Positions 11,407 to 24,700 of a DNA stretch of 60,000 bases are shown here, piece by piece. This stretch comes from Phoronis australis. Its lineage: Eukaryota > Phoronida > Phoronidae. The position numbers were made by a program, and so were the translations under genes. Numbering within the stretch: the first letter of the stretch is position 1; every line of letters begins with the position of its first letter. The notes under the pieces were generated by a model, which had not been told where the DNA came from, did no database searches, and saw only the letters and a list, made by a program, of their open reading frames with translations. The DNA lies in assembly GCA_002633005.1 (NCBI GenBank), contig NMRA01000233.1:129687-189686 (forward strand), written 5' to 3'.

Positions 11407-12491
11407 AACCGATTAAAAGAGACATTGCAAGAAATGCTAAAATACAGGGTGATGACCGTGTTGGGGAACTCTGTAAGGCCAAGAGATTCAGCGTAGTACT
11501 TCAGGTCCAAGGAGGGTCGATGTCCTGTTGTATATAACGATGGTAATCGGACAAAATACCGTTTTCTCGTCGTGACGGTTAATTTTAGTTAACAGTGAAA
11601 ATTACCAGTAATGGCAATTATGGCAGCAATGATGGCTTTAGCACCTTACTAACTTTTTTCCCTTTCATTCTCTTTTTAGACAAACCACAGTGGAAACGAA
11701 TTGACTTTTTTGCTATCCGTGTTTCCCATTTGTGCTTTTATTTATTTACATTTGTCTCTGTATTTGTTGTTGTATTTTAGTTACTTGTGTCAGCTAAATA
11801 AGTATAGTAAAGTAAAGTAAAAGCTTTTCTGATGGTAAATTCGGCTTCCACTTAGCCGTCATGATGAATTCTAGGTCATTTTGTCTGAATACTTTTGACA
11901 TGTTCTTTAGGTAAATTTACTTTGTCGCCATATCCGTGGAAAAGATAATGTCAATACGGTAACTCTTGTGGGAGTTGACGTATAAGTTGCAACACATAAC
12001 ATAACTGTACTTTTCAGTCCCAACCCCTATTGTAGATCGTCATCTTAATTTGAAGATCCTATTCGACACTTTGCGGGCCCCTCATGACTTTTAGAAAACC
12101 CCAAACACTGATTTGTCCGTTGGAGGTGGTGGTGGTAGTGGTTTCACCCTCTCCCGGTTCATCTAGAGCGCTACCTTATTTTTCAATGCATTGTGGGACA
12201 GCTCTGAACATCCGGTGACGTGGTGACGGGGTGATGACTTAGCGGTGTGTAGAAAATTTGATAGAAAAACAAACAATTGTCGCTTGAGTGCACTAGAATC
12301 GAAAGTATTAATTAGCCCACTGCTACTTGCTTTTTAGTGTGAAAGTAACGAAGCAACATTAGTGCAATTGGCGAAAGTCTTGAGGTGTGTTTTTCTCGCA
12401 GTAATGGTAATGCTTGTTACTAAGAATTTTTGTATTAATGCTTTTAGGCTGAAGCAAAGTATATTGATCTCAGTCTTATGTTAACATTTCT

Positions 12492-12505
12492 GTTGTCATG
12501 GTAAC
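12492..12505. promoter_or_regulatory. X-box-like palindrome (RFX-type)
   Basis: GTTGTCATGGTAAC is a near-perfect X-box palindrome, 1.1 kb from the similar site at 11393 and about 2.8 kb upstream of the FoxO start codon. Confidence 0.35.
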
Positions 12506-12893
12506 TTTGTATTTTGCCTGGCACTCTTATTTTGAAGTATTTTGTGCTTAATTGACGTATGAAATGAAGACAATGAACTGATAATGTTGTTAATATGTTA
12601 ACATCTTTCAGTAAATTGTCGCGGATTGAGCCCATATAACAATGGCCTGGTTGATCTTGTAGAATGTGAGTGGAAGTGAGAATTTTTCAATTTAATAGTT
12701 TCTTTCATCTTCAAAGGCCTGGCCCACAAGACATTGTGCAACGTCAATATTTTACACACAAATACTTAGGAACTTATCATTTCATTTTTTATTTTGTGTG
12801 CTTTTATAAAAAATTTTTGCCAGCTTTTTCAGACGATTTTTCACTGCATTAGAGAACATTTGTAAATGGTCACTAATAATAGATCTTTGCTTA

Positions 12894-13541
12894 TAAAGTA
12901 ACTACATCTTAGGTCTGTGAATCAAGTGACCCTTTGTCTTACCTTGAAATAAGCTGCCAATGGGGGATTTCATCTAATGCAAATCTTCTTAAAGTAGCAG
13001 ACTTGATTTTGTTTTGTCATCTCTTAAAGATCCAGTGACATCAAAAACAACTCGGGATCATATTACTTGAGAGTGATTATGATGTATGCTTGGCAAAAAA
13101 TATTGCTAATCTTTGTATTGATTAATATATCCTTTCTGTATGCAATAGGTTGCTAAGACGTTCAGGTATGAAAAAGCTTTTGCTTTCAAATCCAACTAAT
13201 GAAACTTCCTACCATATTGTTTACCTCTCATGACGTTTTACCTGTGTTTTCACCAGATATNTAAAGTAACTACATCTTAGGTCTGTGAATCAAGTGACCC
13301 TTTGTCTTACCTTGAAATAAGCTGCCAATGGGGGATTTCATCTAATGCAAATCTTCTTAAAGTAGCAGACTTGATTTTGTTTTGTCATCTCTTAAAGATC
13401 CAGTGACATCAAAAACAACTCGGGATCATATTACTTGAGAGTGATTATGATGTATGCTTGGCAAAAAATATTGCTAATCTTTGTATTGATTAATATATCC
13501 TTTCTGTATGCAATAGGTTGCTAAGACGTTCAGGTATGAAA
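12894..13541. repeat. 280-bp direct duplication around a single N (13261)
   Basis: 12894-13173 and 13262-13541 are essentially identical, and the second copy starts immediately after the N. The first copy then runs 87 bp further into sequence absent from the second. This is most simply two allelic contigs joined without merging, with the alleles diverging after the shared part. Confidence 0.85.
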
Positions 13542-13553
13542 GAGAGTGTCTGA

Positions 13554-13622
13554 AGGGCAAAATCCTGGCTAATAACCTGCCCTGCTAACCCCCCCCACAC
13601 ACAAAATCCTGGATCTGCCCCT
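13554..13622. mobile_element. hAT-like element, right-end fragment
   Basis: gggcaaaatcctgg and acaaaatcctggatctgcccct match the right end of the element at 59215-59345 (gggcaaaattctg, aaaatcctggattcgcccct). It begins a few bases after the point where the two allelic copies around 13261 diverge. No left end is visible. Confidence 0.55.
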
Positions 13623-14277
13623 CACATCCGTCCCATAATGCATTTGAAATCCCTCAAATGGATTGTAGTTATGATTTGTGGGGTTATCTCGCCACATTAC
13701 TTGGTGATGGCATGTCTTTATCTATTTTTAATGTTCTTGTTAAGATATCTGGTCTTAATGTTTTCATGCTTCATTTGAGTTTGTTTGGTTAAGAATATTT
13801 CAGGCCAAAAAGAGTTTTATTGAAATTATATTCATTGGGTAAGCCTTTTGAACATTGGAAATCACTGATGAAAGGGTTAAATTATGGGAACAAATCTTTT
13901 TGAGATGTGGCTTTCACTGGAGCTCTTTGCAAATGGATACTTCTAAAAGCCTGGGTTTTTATTGTTCTGATTGTAAAGGAGGAAACATCCTAAATACCAC
14001 GCAGCAACCGTGTCAAAAATAGTGGGAGTGCTCCCTCCCAGAGGACTTGTTAAAGGCAATGATGAACTACTGGTCCTTCTATATAAGGTGTGTCTGATCA
14101 GTTTGAGTTAGTCAACGTATCAGATATTACTGGAGAGTACTAACGTCTTTATGATCCTTGTGTGAGTCTCTGTTGTCGTTGTTGTATCAGGTATTGTCCT
14201 TGTACAGTTGACGCAAATTATTGTTTTGAGTCTTTGGAATAAATGTGGTCATCCACTATTAATTCGTATTAATTACA

Positions 14278-14435
14278 CAGGGGCGGAACCAAGTTTTTTT
14301 AGAACGGGGAGTCAGATCAAGGATTTTTTAAAAAGGGGGTCCAAGCTGACAATTAGAAAATTCTTGATTTGATATCACTAAAATCAAGGGAAAATAGGGC
14401 AGTCCTGATCCCTTGACCCCCTGGATTTGCCTATG
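14278..14435. mobile_element. 158-bp hAT-like MITE relic
   Basis: It begins caggggcggaaccaag and ends ccctggatttgcctatg, imperfect inverted ends of the CAGGGGCGGATCCAGG type. The 6-bp direct repeat attaca lies exactly outside both ends (14272-14277 and 14436-14441). Confidence 0.6.
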
Positions 14436-15059
14436 ATTACAATTTGTTCATTTGAAAAATGACCTTGTCACTCACAATGATAAAAAATATGCTCTCAGAC
14501 AAATTGTTGGTTAGAGTAATTATTTTTTGTAAATTATTCCATGTTGAATCTGAAACAAGTAGGCATTTCTTATTTAGTCTTTATTCTTAAGATAATTTTC
14601 ACATAGTAAAACATCTATTTGTGTGCAATTGCTTGTAAAACAAAAACTGTATTTTAGCTTCCCCTCATTTTATATGTCCACATTTTTACTTATTTCATAA
14701 AAATATTAAATAAAGATCCATTTCATGACAGAAGAAAACATGTTAAACAAAGACATCCTGGTGGTGGTTGTTTTTGGTGGAAATTTCCTGGAACTGACCA
14801 GTCAAGTAAATTCTGAATCATTATGTAAATATAAATTTTAGTCGTCAGGTGACGCTCTGTAACCTCAAGATGACCTGACATCTCTGGGAGAATTGCGCAA
14901 ATAATCCCTGATGTACAAAAATCTTTTCGTTCTTGTCCAATTCTTCATGCTATGTAACTCTTACAATAACTCTATTGTAGAACGCAGTTAAAAAATGATT
15001 ACGCGTCTCTGCATTTTACTATGTCGTGGCAAATCTTGCAAAAATCTGCTTCGGATTAT

Positions 15060-15314
15060 GCAAATCGCCCGTGACAACAACTACGTCACACGACATTGCC
15101 CCGACTGACCTTTATACGCTATTTTTGTGGTAAGCGAGAACGAGTGAGAATCGTGTTCAGTGGAAAGCGAATCGTAAACTTGGCATAGTGGATTGTACTC
15201 GTGCACGCAGGTATTTCCATCCGATTTTTGGATTAGAAACGTCTAATGGAGTGTTAACATTTTGTGGATATTTTCGGAACATCGAGGTCTTGACGTTTTC
15301 CAGGCCCGCAGAAA
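15060..15314 (+). promoter_or_regulatory. Putative FoxO promoter / 5' UTR
   Basis: This stretch precedes the FoxO ATG and is less AT-rich than its surroundings. It carries gtgac and gtcac in inverted orientation around 15071-15090, including TACGTCA, a CRE-like site at 15082-15088. No TATA box or upstream exon is evident, and the start site is not determined. Confidence 0.35.
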
Positions 15315-15728
15315 ATGAGTGGATTTCAAGAATCCATTTCCAATATGGACGAATTGCCACCCGAAATTGACCCAAATTTTGAGCCACAACCGAGAAGCCG
15401 ATGTCATACGTGGCCTTCAAGGCCTACGGAGTTCTCCCTGCCTCCTCAGGATGGTGAGACCGAGTCAAACTGCTCGCCATCGGCGGCGAGCGAGTCTGAT
15501 GCTGGTGAAATTAAGGCGCACGATGCGACGGGTCTGAAGCAAAATAACAACAAGAGCAACTCACGACGAAACGCGTGGGGTAATTTATCGTACGCAGATT
15601 TAATCACAAAAGCCATTCAAAGTTCCCCGGACCAGCGATTAACATTGTCACAAATTTACGATTGGATGGTGCAAAATGTACCTTATTTTAAAGACAAGGG
15701 TGATAGCAACAGCTCGGCTGGTTGGAAG
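15315..15728 (+). CDS. foxo: FoxO coding exon 1
   Basis: It runs from ATG to the donor gtaagt at 15729, phase 0, 138 codons. It holds AKT site 1, a Ser/Asp-rich linker and the first half of the forkhead domain ([29 protein letters not shown]). The junction after SAGWK is the intron position known from vertebrate FOXO genes. The frame stays open to 15860 into the intron, but that extension is not forkhead sequence. Confidence 0.97.
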
Positions 15729-18700
15729 GTAAGTTTACGGACTACAATACCATCGTCTCAAAGTGGCCGCAGTGGAGACGGTGACCATCCCATAGCCATA
15801 GGCCGCATAGGGCTTCAATATGCCAAAAGTTTTTTGGCGAGTTATGCCACACTGATTTAACTATCAAAGTCGGTTGCTGTAAGTACATTTTGCTTATCTA
15901 GAGAGACACTTTGGGAGGCCATTGATGTCTTAAACTCTTCCTTCTCGAACTAGTAAGTACACGTGCAATCAAACTTTTCTTTCAACAGTCATTCGCTCAG
16001 TTTCTCAAGCCAGCAGCTCACAGTGGCCATCTTTACACTGCCAGTACTAGGGGCTTTCACATCATATCCCCTGGCACGAACAATGTAAAAATGGTCAGTT
16101 GCTGATTTGGGCAACTGAACAAATTGACTGTTTGAAAAAAAAATTGATTGTGGAAGTATTTGTTTGAGCTGGAAAGAGTTAGACATCAGCCTCCCAAGGT
16201 GTCTCTCTATGCACGTAAGGTATTTAAAGCAGTGTTGCTTTGATGGTTTAATCAGTGTGAGGCTTAAACCGCTGAAAGGCGTCCTATGTATGATGGCCCT
16301 GTGGGATGGCCACCGTCTCCACTGGGGCCAGTTGAGAGGGTGGTACTGTCTAACGGACACCTTGATTGCATTGCAATAATTGCTGTACTATAACCAAGAT
16401 TAGTGCCGTGGTGAGTTTTTTTTTCATGTTCAACTGACGGACATGCATTCTAGAGTACATCCCTGATCCCATAAGACAGAATATCAACATGTTGCTAGTT
16501 GGCACTGGGTGTACTAGTAGAGTGGGCCCTGATCTAGGAAATCAGTTTCGTCCACTGACTCAGGCCCATTATTCAGAGGTTGCCTGTTTCTCTAAATCAG
16601 GCTCCACTGTATCTGACCCTGTGCCACGAGTTTTATGAGCTCGCGCATACCTCTTTTCACAGAACACATTTTACTAGCTTAGTGCCTGCATGGTGCTATC
16701 GAACACATGCCAGTTTGGTAACCCGGTTCCCAATAATACTGACCATTTCATTCACACAGAGGTTTTTATCAGATTCTTACAAATTCATTATTGTGTCCCA
16801 GTTGTCGATATGTCCATGCAGGAAATGTCAAGCTCTCTCCTGACATGGAAACTTTACCTCATTTTCGTATAAGATTTCTAACCAGCAATTACTGAAGAAA
16901 TCTTCAGCTCTATGGAAAGTTGGAACATCGTGTCACGATGTAGGGAAACTAAATTCATTATTCCTCCTTGAATTCTGGTACCAGCATACAGAAGCTGCGA
17001 AAAAGATCTATAAGTTGAAATTTTTAATGTGAGATATGTTGATGCGTACGTTATTAAGTGCCGTGGGGCAATTCTGATGTGCTTAACCGTCTTCCATTTA
17101 TTGTATATGTGCTTACAATGTTAAGTTGTTATTGGGTTAACCATCATTAAGTCACTTAACATGTGAGATCATGTAACATTAACTCCATCTAGTGTTCAAT
17201 TATGAAGTTACCCTTTTCCCCGTCAATAGTAAATATACGATGCTTACATTTTGAGAACCCGTTATTCATTGGACGAAACTGGTTCTCAAAATGTGGGCGC
17301 TTTACATCCGACTATAAACCTATTCTTTACCTGGCTGTTTCACTGCATAAATGGCGTCCTCTGTCCTTGCATGCTCATTGAGTTCTTTTTTCGTTAGGGT
17401 TTCTGTCGTCTGTTGTACTACAACGCAGAAATCACTTCTTGCTTTGGTAAAGAGCAAGCGGTCTCATTTAGGAATTGGATGTTGGTGGTTAGGATTTCTA
17501 TTTGAAACAAGTGATTGCAACTTGCCTGAAGTAAGCTGGCCTGACACTCAGTCGCATGCTTGCTTTTTTCCATTTTTGGCTGAATTCCAATCAGATAGGT
17601 ATTAGGAATAGCTGTCAACTGAAATGTCCAGGTTCGTGCTTGTTCACCATTCAGTCATGTTTACCATCCCAAAACTGCTCTACAAAATTGGTTGTAAGCA
17701 CCAGTGCTCAGCTAACTAGTAGTCGTTTGATTGAGTAACCAATCCCTTTCATTTTTAAGCGTAAAGTATCGTACGGTGTGGCACGAAGCAAGTTTTCGTT
17801 TTGCAGACCTAGTACAAAATTGATGACTGACTGTTGCGTGTTTTGTTAACGAATTAGCACGTAAAACTTGTACTGAGGAAGGGTGCACTCGTTTCGCTAA
17901 TATCGGACAAACTGCTGTCACCAGACAGATACTAAGCTGAAGACAATCCCTGATTGTTGCGATTGTTATCGTAGTGGTCGCTGACACACATCGACGAATA
18001 GAAGTTGTTGTCTACAGTCGATGTCATGCGGCGCGATTCTAGTATGTTGTCTAGTTATTAGCACGTTGCTGGTGAGCTATCGCGTTGGAGGCTTGTCTAT
18101 CATCTAGTGAGTGACTTCTCAAATCATAGTTTAAATATGTTTAACCGTGACCCCTACTCCTTTCATGGTGCAAAGAGGCCCAAACGTATTGAGGTCGCAG
18201 CATGTCAAGGAGTTGATGAACCATACTGGATGATAAGCTTATAATTCACAAAAATTCTAAAAACAGATTTATTTGTTGAACTCCTTTCAAAGGTCAAGAA
18301 GGTTTTGTTACGCAGTGGCCTTGTGGGGGCCTTGTGGTAAAGCTAAAACGGAATATGTACCCAGTAGTCTATGTGTGGAGTGGACATGCCATTTGTCATG
18401 CCTTGGTGCTGGTGAAGAATAAGACTTTTAAGGTCTGTTTTTTACTGAGGGCAAAGGTAGCCAAGGCATTTGTGTGTCTGTCATGGCGATGTAATATGTC
18501 AGGGAATTCAGTCATGGCTATGTAATATGTCAGGGAATTCAGTATTAAGTACCCATTTAACCACTAACTGTGGGACCCATGCCGTGACTAAATGAACTAA
18601 ATGTTACTATGTGCTCAACCCAAAGAGGGACCTAGTTAGCATGCTGTGGCTAAGTGAACTAAATGTTACTATGTGCTCATCCCAAAGAAGGACCTAGATA

Positions 18701-21700
18701 GGAGCTGAGAGATTTTTTTGTTACATTTCGAAAGTAGTGTATGGCGATTAGAACACACAAGTTATGTCTGTGCCTGATGAAAATATGTCTTAGAAAATTC
18801 TGCTGTTGCAGAGACAATTGAGCTAAGAATTCATGTGTGATTTTGAAACGAATGAGATCTATGTTGGTCATTAGGTAGTGAGCTAATTAATGGTCTCAAA
18901 ATCTTAAATTGTTGTTGTGTATCTTTAGGACGTGTCATCTAACCAAACAATGTGAAAATTTGGCTGTTTTTGGCAAGCTACAATGCTCTAAATTCAAGAG
19001 ACTGTCTTAAATTAAGGAACCACTTTTAGTTGCATAACTTTAGCCCTGCCCTGGGCATTTGATAAAGAGCTATCAATGGTCAATGGCAGCTTTATATATT
19101 TTATTAGCAGTGGGCATTGATTATGCAGTACCTATTAATAGTCACTGGGCACTTGTCGAAGTATGTCATTCAGAGCTGGTTGTGAACTTAAAGCGATCGG
19201 CGTTAATAAATGAATTCATGGTGGATTTTGCAATGCGTCATGCTGACCTTAAGCTTTCTTTACCTTGTTTTATATCCAATTGACAGCTTTTTATCGATTG
19301 TCTTGTGCGCTCGCCTTGATATTTCGGCTGCAACTTTTAATAATCAACTTCATTAATTTGTGGTCCGTTATGTTGTTCACAGCCTGTCCACTGGAAGCAA
19401 ATGAACAATTTAGGAAATATGTAATTACTGTAATTTGATGAAATTGTCGCGAATTGTTGCCATAGACACATAGTATACTGGATGGCCTTCTTTGTAAAAC
19501 ATAACACAGCCTGGTGAGAAAGTTTTTAAATACTAGTTGTGCAAACAAAATAGAACTGATGAAAATATTTTCAAAGGCAGCTGTTTGCCTGTCCCTTATT
19601 TGTCGATCTGAATCGCAGCTCAGTTGTCTTGAGGGTTTCTTCAGAAGCACCATCCTCCTCATCTTTAAAGAACTCGTGCGAAGGAGTCTTTGAATCTCAC
19701 CTGCCAATGCAGTCAGTTCTCCGGTGATCTGGTTTTGTTTTTCAATGCATGACAGTTCTTTCCATACAGACGGTATTTCTTCCGTCACGAACCATAATAT
19801 GCGTCTTATGTTGCAAATTAGAATGTGGTTTATATGAACAAATGTGCATGAAACAAACAGGCATGCTGTCGTGTGAGAAAGAGAAATGTCCGCTTTTGAG
19901 AAAAGAATTTTATTTATGAGAAAGTAAGCGCTCTTAGTGAGAGCTTGCACAGTTTAAGATTTTCCGGAGGAAACGAAGCTGGCCACCCGGGAGATTTCTC
20001 TGTCTTTTCAATTTAAAAGGTATACAGTTCAGCTGATCCATTGAACATTGACCAGTATCATATGAGCAAGCTGACGTCATGGGAAAGGCTGTTCATGCCG
20101 TTCTCATTTTGTCAGGTTGTAGTGTTTACGAAATGGAGGCAAGGTATGGTGAAACTTAATCAGACCCATTGTGCATGCTACTTGTTCTCGTTATTTCCTT
20201 TTTCCTGCTGTGGCTAAGAATAGCTGTTGTGAAAATAACCGTGCTGGGGGCACTGGTCATGTGGACATGGTGTGTTTGTGTGGATGGAGGCTGGTCAGTG
20301 CTCTTTAGATCTGTAACACTTGCAAGATAAGCTAGTGTAATATTACGTGCCACATTTGTTTTGCATGGCGATGTCTTGCGAAGTCGTCTGGTTGGCCAGA
20401 TTGGGCAAAAGCACACTGCCAGAACTGCTAGTATCTCCATTTAATTTTGTGTCCTATATATTTAAATTACGTCGATCAGGTGACCAGTAGTCACCTTGCC
20501 CGTAAGTAAGCATGATAGTAAATGGATGATTTTTAATACGTAGGTGACCCAGTAAATTCACTGGTAACACGATTGAATTTAACTTAATTCCAAAAAGGAA
20601 ATGATGAGAGAACATCAAAAAAGGATTAAGTTGATGAACTGGTGAATCTGCTTATTGGACCTTCTAGTTTTTATCATGCTTTCACTCAATAGTTTGCCCC
20701 AGCTCACCAGTCCCAGCCATGATAAGTATTGGTTGTCGAAATACGCAAGGGGGCTATCAATCCTATCCCATAAGGACAGTTGGTGGACCAACTACTTTTT
20801 AGTGTAAATGTTAGGTTCTCTTGGTGAAGCTAAAACTTCAGCAGTGCATTTATGTAACACTTGCCATGACTGGCCTTCTGCTTGAGTTTCTGTAATGACT
20901 TAACACAAGTACTGCACAGTTGACTGTTACGCAAGCAATGCCCGCATCACCAAGCAGGGGAGTTTCATGGCTACCTGGGTCAAACACAGGCCAGCCATGT
21001 CCTTTGTGTGGAAGTGTCCATTCAGTTATGGCTTAAAAAAAAAGAAATTGGTCTAGCTGGGGGGGAGGGATCAGGAAAAACCTTCAGGATTTCGCGTAAT
21101 TTTCTGATTCTGAAATTTTAAGTCTGCGCAGAGGGAAGGTAATTCTAATGTAAATAGAGATTAGATTATATAAGTGTAGATGTACTTTGGATAACAACAG
21201 CTCCCAGTTGTGTGTGTGTGCATTATACCTGTGAGTGGTATTTGCCTACAAGTACCTAATTGCCTGTAAAGACATAGGAACTGTTAACAAATTGATTTTA
21301 TTCTTAACTTCCAAGAAGTCTGACCGAACATGTCACCTGACTGATAAGCTTTTTGTGTTTGTACAAATGCGTGTCTGCCATCTTGAAACATATGGTTTCT
21401 TTTTAAGAAAACAAGGTTGGTGGACTTTACAAATATCAATCTCCTGTTGCCCTTTTTCCCAGAGTCCTTCAATTTTAAGGTTGATGACTGCCTGTCAACA
21501 GTAGTCTTTTCATATTGGGGCTCGGTCAAGTTGTGAGGGATGGATTTTGGATATGCTGGATGTTGCAAATGCGACCTGGGATTTTGGCGAGGTCGCAAAG
21601 TGCGACGTGGCAGTTTTCATAGCATCAAGCACTATATATATTGGAATTGGTACCATCAGATTACATAATAATTACAGGTGATATAAGTTTTCTTAATCAG

Positions 21701-24700
21701 TGTTGGTTGAGAGGTGTTCATCTAATGATTACATATTGGAATCTGTATCATCAGATAATGTAATAATGACGTAGAATTAACAAAACAATTAGCATGTCTC
21801 TCACCATTTTGACAGGCTGGGGATATAAGTTTTCCTAATCAGTGTTTGTTGGGAGATGTTCATCTAATTATTACTGTTATATGAAACCTACTGCAAATGA
21901 ATACAATGTAAAACAAAATGTATTACATATGTTTTGTATTACATATGTATCTATCCAGGTCATTGATTTTGATGCTTGGCTAATCATATGCACAGCTTTC
22001 AGTTTCAGAAGAAATGAAATGGTGACCCTCAATTGGCCTATTATCAAATACCTTATTGTCAAATACATTTATTTGATTATTGAGACGCCTGTACTGTCTA
22101 GATGCTCAAGTGTACCTGGGAGCTCTTTTGACAACCGAGGTGTGATTGTGTGTTGACTTCAAGAATAAGCTTTATGACAAAACACTTCAATACATGCATT
22201 TGACCTCAGATAAGTTACCATCTAGGTGTTTGCTAATTGTATAGATTTAAATAGCTGATATTTCTTACTTCTGCCATGCCATGCTATATTGCTGTTGGTA
22301 CTAGGATTATGGAATTGTATCATGTATAATGTTCGGTAAAAACTATGTTACAATTTAGACACCTCTTCAAGTGAAGTTAAAAAGTTCATGAAAAAATCAC
22401 AAGAACTCCTTAGAGTTGTGTTCAAAGCACATCTCAAATGCGTTAGACCAAAATGACTGACGAGAGGTACATGAGTGGCACACACAAGTTGAAATGAAAC
22501 CTCCAATTTTCATTTCAAAACAAAAAGTTGACTTAAATTCTGAAATCATACAAAACGCATCTCATGACAGTGTTATGGCAAAAGTGATGCGTTATGTGAA
22601 ACATGTTTGTTTGAGGTGGTTGGTCGCCTGAATGTCAATTCTAAATTTCATATGATGACACCGCCCTTTGGTAATGTATTAGAAAGAGCTTCAATCACTC
22701 ATTTTGCCAAGGTGTAATTTAATTACAGGTTATTGCAAGATGTACCCCAACAAGACCTACCACCCATTAGTCTTCGCAAAAATAAACTTGTTTGGTTATG
22801 CAGGTATTTTTATTGTTTTTCAACTTATGATCAAAATAGTCCCCAGTTGTGGTGAATGTGGAATGAGTTACAATGGGGGCAAGGGCATTCTACCTAAATA
22901 TAACCCTATGAAGACACTTACAGGGAGAAATCTGCTAATGGGACGGGAATAGCTGTTTTTGAATGCAGCTGACCAGTCACATGGAAGCCATTTTGCTTGT
23001 GTGCCATATGACTAAGGCCCTCACAGGCTCACCAAAGCACTCACTTATCACTTGAGTGATTTATCATATGGTCTGGCATGATCTGGCTTTTCTTGTTTGA
23101 AACCTGCTTTACAAAATACACAACTCACCCATGTGGCCCTATGGTCAGTGGTACTACCAGGCAGGATAATATGAAACCTTGTAGTACGCTAATTCCTCAC
23201 CACTTTTGCACAAAAATAATTGCCAGTATTGCCATATTTCTATTGTTTCAAAGGCTCGCCAGCTTGCTACAAATAATAGAAACTCTGCCGCGGATTGCTT
23301 TTTGACACCCACGCACTCCAAACCGTGCTAGTGCTCAAATCATTAAATTTTCACTGTCCCAAACTGCATAATTTCCACTGTCCCAAACTGGATAATTTCC
23401 ACTGTCCCAAACTGGATAATTTCCACTGTCCCAAACTGGATAATTTCCACGGTGCTTGCTGGTGTTAATCACCTCACATCCTACTTCAAATTACGGCGCC
23501 ATACCCTTCTAAGATGGGAACCAGTGCCAGCTTCATAACGAATGCACAGCTACCTGAACATGTCACCTTGCGAATGACTCTTCTCACAGCCACTTGAACA
23601 CATAGGCTTTCATTCTGACCCTTCCCAGGCTCTTTTGCCTGCTGAGTCAGGGCCGCACTTTGTCTCAAGTATATGGAAATTAATGATGGATTGCGCTTGT
23701 TCAAAATCCCTTTAAAAAGCATTTTAAGAATGGTTTCCACAACTACGTTCCCCATTATGAAAATTCACGGTCTGTTCATTTGCCTTTGCATTACAAAAAC
23801 CTCCCATTTGGTTTCAACTGCAGATGGCAGTGGTTTCTAACTACTAGGCAATTACATCGCCCTGGATGCCGCAGGCATACAGGGGCGATAGGACATCCCC
23901 ACAAAAGTTACAAATTTCATAGTACAGGAAATAAAATCAAATGAAACATGCATATATGCACATGAAGTTATAATTAACACATACCTTAAGTCTGGAGACG
24001 ATTCAGTCAAGATAATTTGAACAAATCGTTGAAAACTTGTCACGGTTTGCTCAAGTCTCTCTTACCGGGCGTGATTTTGAGGAAGTTACGTGAAATCGTG
24101 CATGTTGAAGCGAAATGAATGTTGACGAATAAAAAGTCCAAGGGACACAAATCTTACAAATTTCACCTGATACCTTCCCATGCTATTTTGCAAGTGTCTC
24201 GCGCTAGCCTGTGTCTCGCGCTAGCCTTTGCCTAACTCACGTGACTCAACTGAAATACTTTGTGGTTATTGCGCGCGTGGTGAAAAGTTAACGGTGACCA
24301 AAAAAGTGGAGTTTGAATTCTTCGCCAATGTTACTTTAGTTCTCGTAACTAAGCTTCGTCGAAGATATGTGTAGAAGTTAGAAAGGAACACTGAAGAAAG
24401 TAAGCGCTTTTTTAAGTGATAGTTTTAAGTGTGGAATGTATTTTTGACGAGATGAAAACTCTAAACCGGTGACCGGATTTGGCTTACCGCCCATTTAAAA
24501 TACATGGGACGAAATTCATACAGGAAGTGATAGGAAATATTGTAGCCCCTAACCGGCCAACCGAGGGGCTACGTGTTGCCTATCTAACTATAAGCTAGTC
24601 CCGATATCGATCCTGTCCAGATGTCAAACTTGCCCTCATGGGCTATTTGGTTTGGCATCAGGTCTCGAAGACCAATTATGCTAAAACTATTCATCAACCG

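Larger units (their letters stand above)
9660..15314. other. AMBRA1-FoxO intergenic region
   Basis: 5.6 kb between the AMBRA1 stop and the FoxO start. It contains the degenerate array, X-box-like palindromes at 11393 and 12492, a duplicated contig end around the N at 13261, and hAT-like relics at 13554 and 14278. FoxO must initiate in its right part, but I see no convincing TATA box. The ORFs here (for example 10720-10977) look like chance. Confidence 0.7.

Noticed and set aside
15315-15860. 181-codon ORF as a full FoxO exon
   Set aside because: After SAGWK at 15728 a strong gtaagt donor follows, and the frame enters the foldback element; the recognition helix is found at 42831 instead.
23486-23755. 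Decayed C2H2 zinc-finger exon on the minus strand
   Set aside because: Fragments such as CEKSHSQGD and GSHLRR can be read only by switching frame, and the Cys/His spacing is not kept.
24300-24398. Alternative FoxO first exon ending at gtaagc (24399)
   Set aside because: There is a locally CpG-richer stretch and a donor-like site, but nothing else supports transcription.
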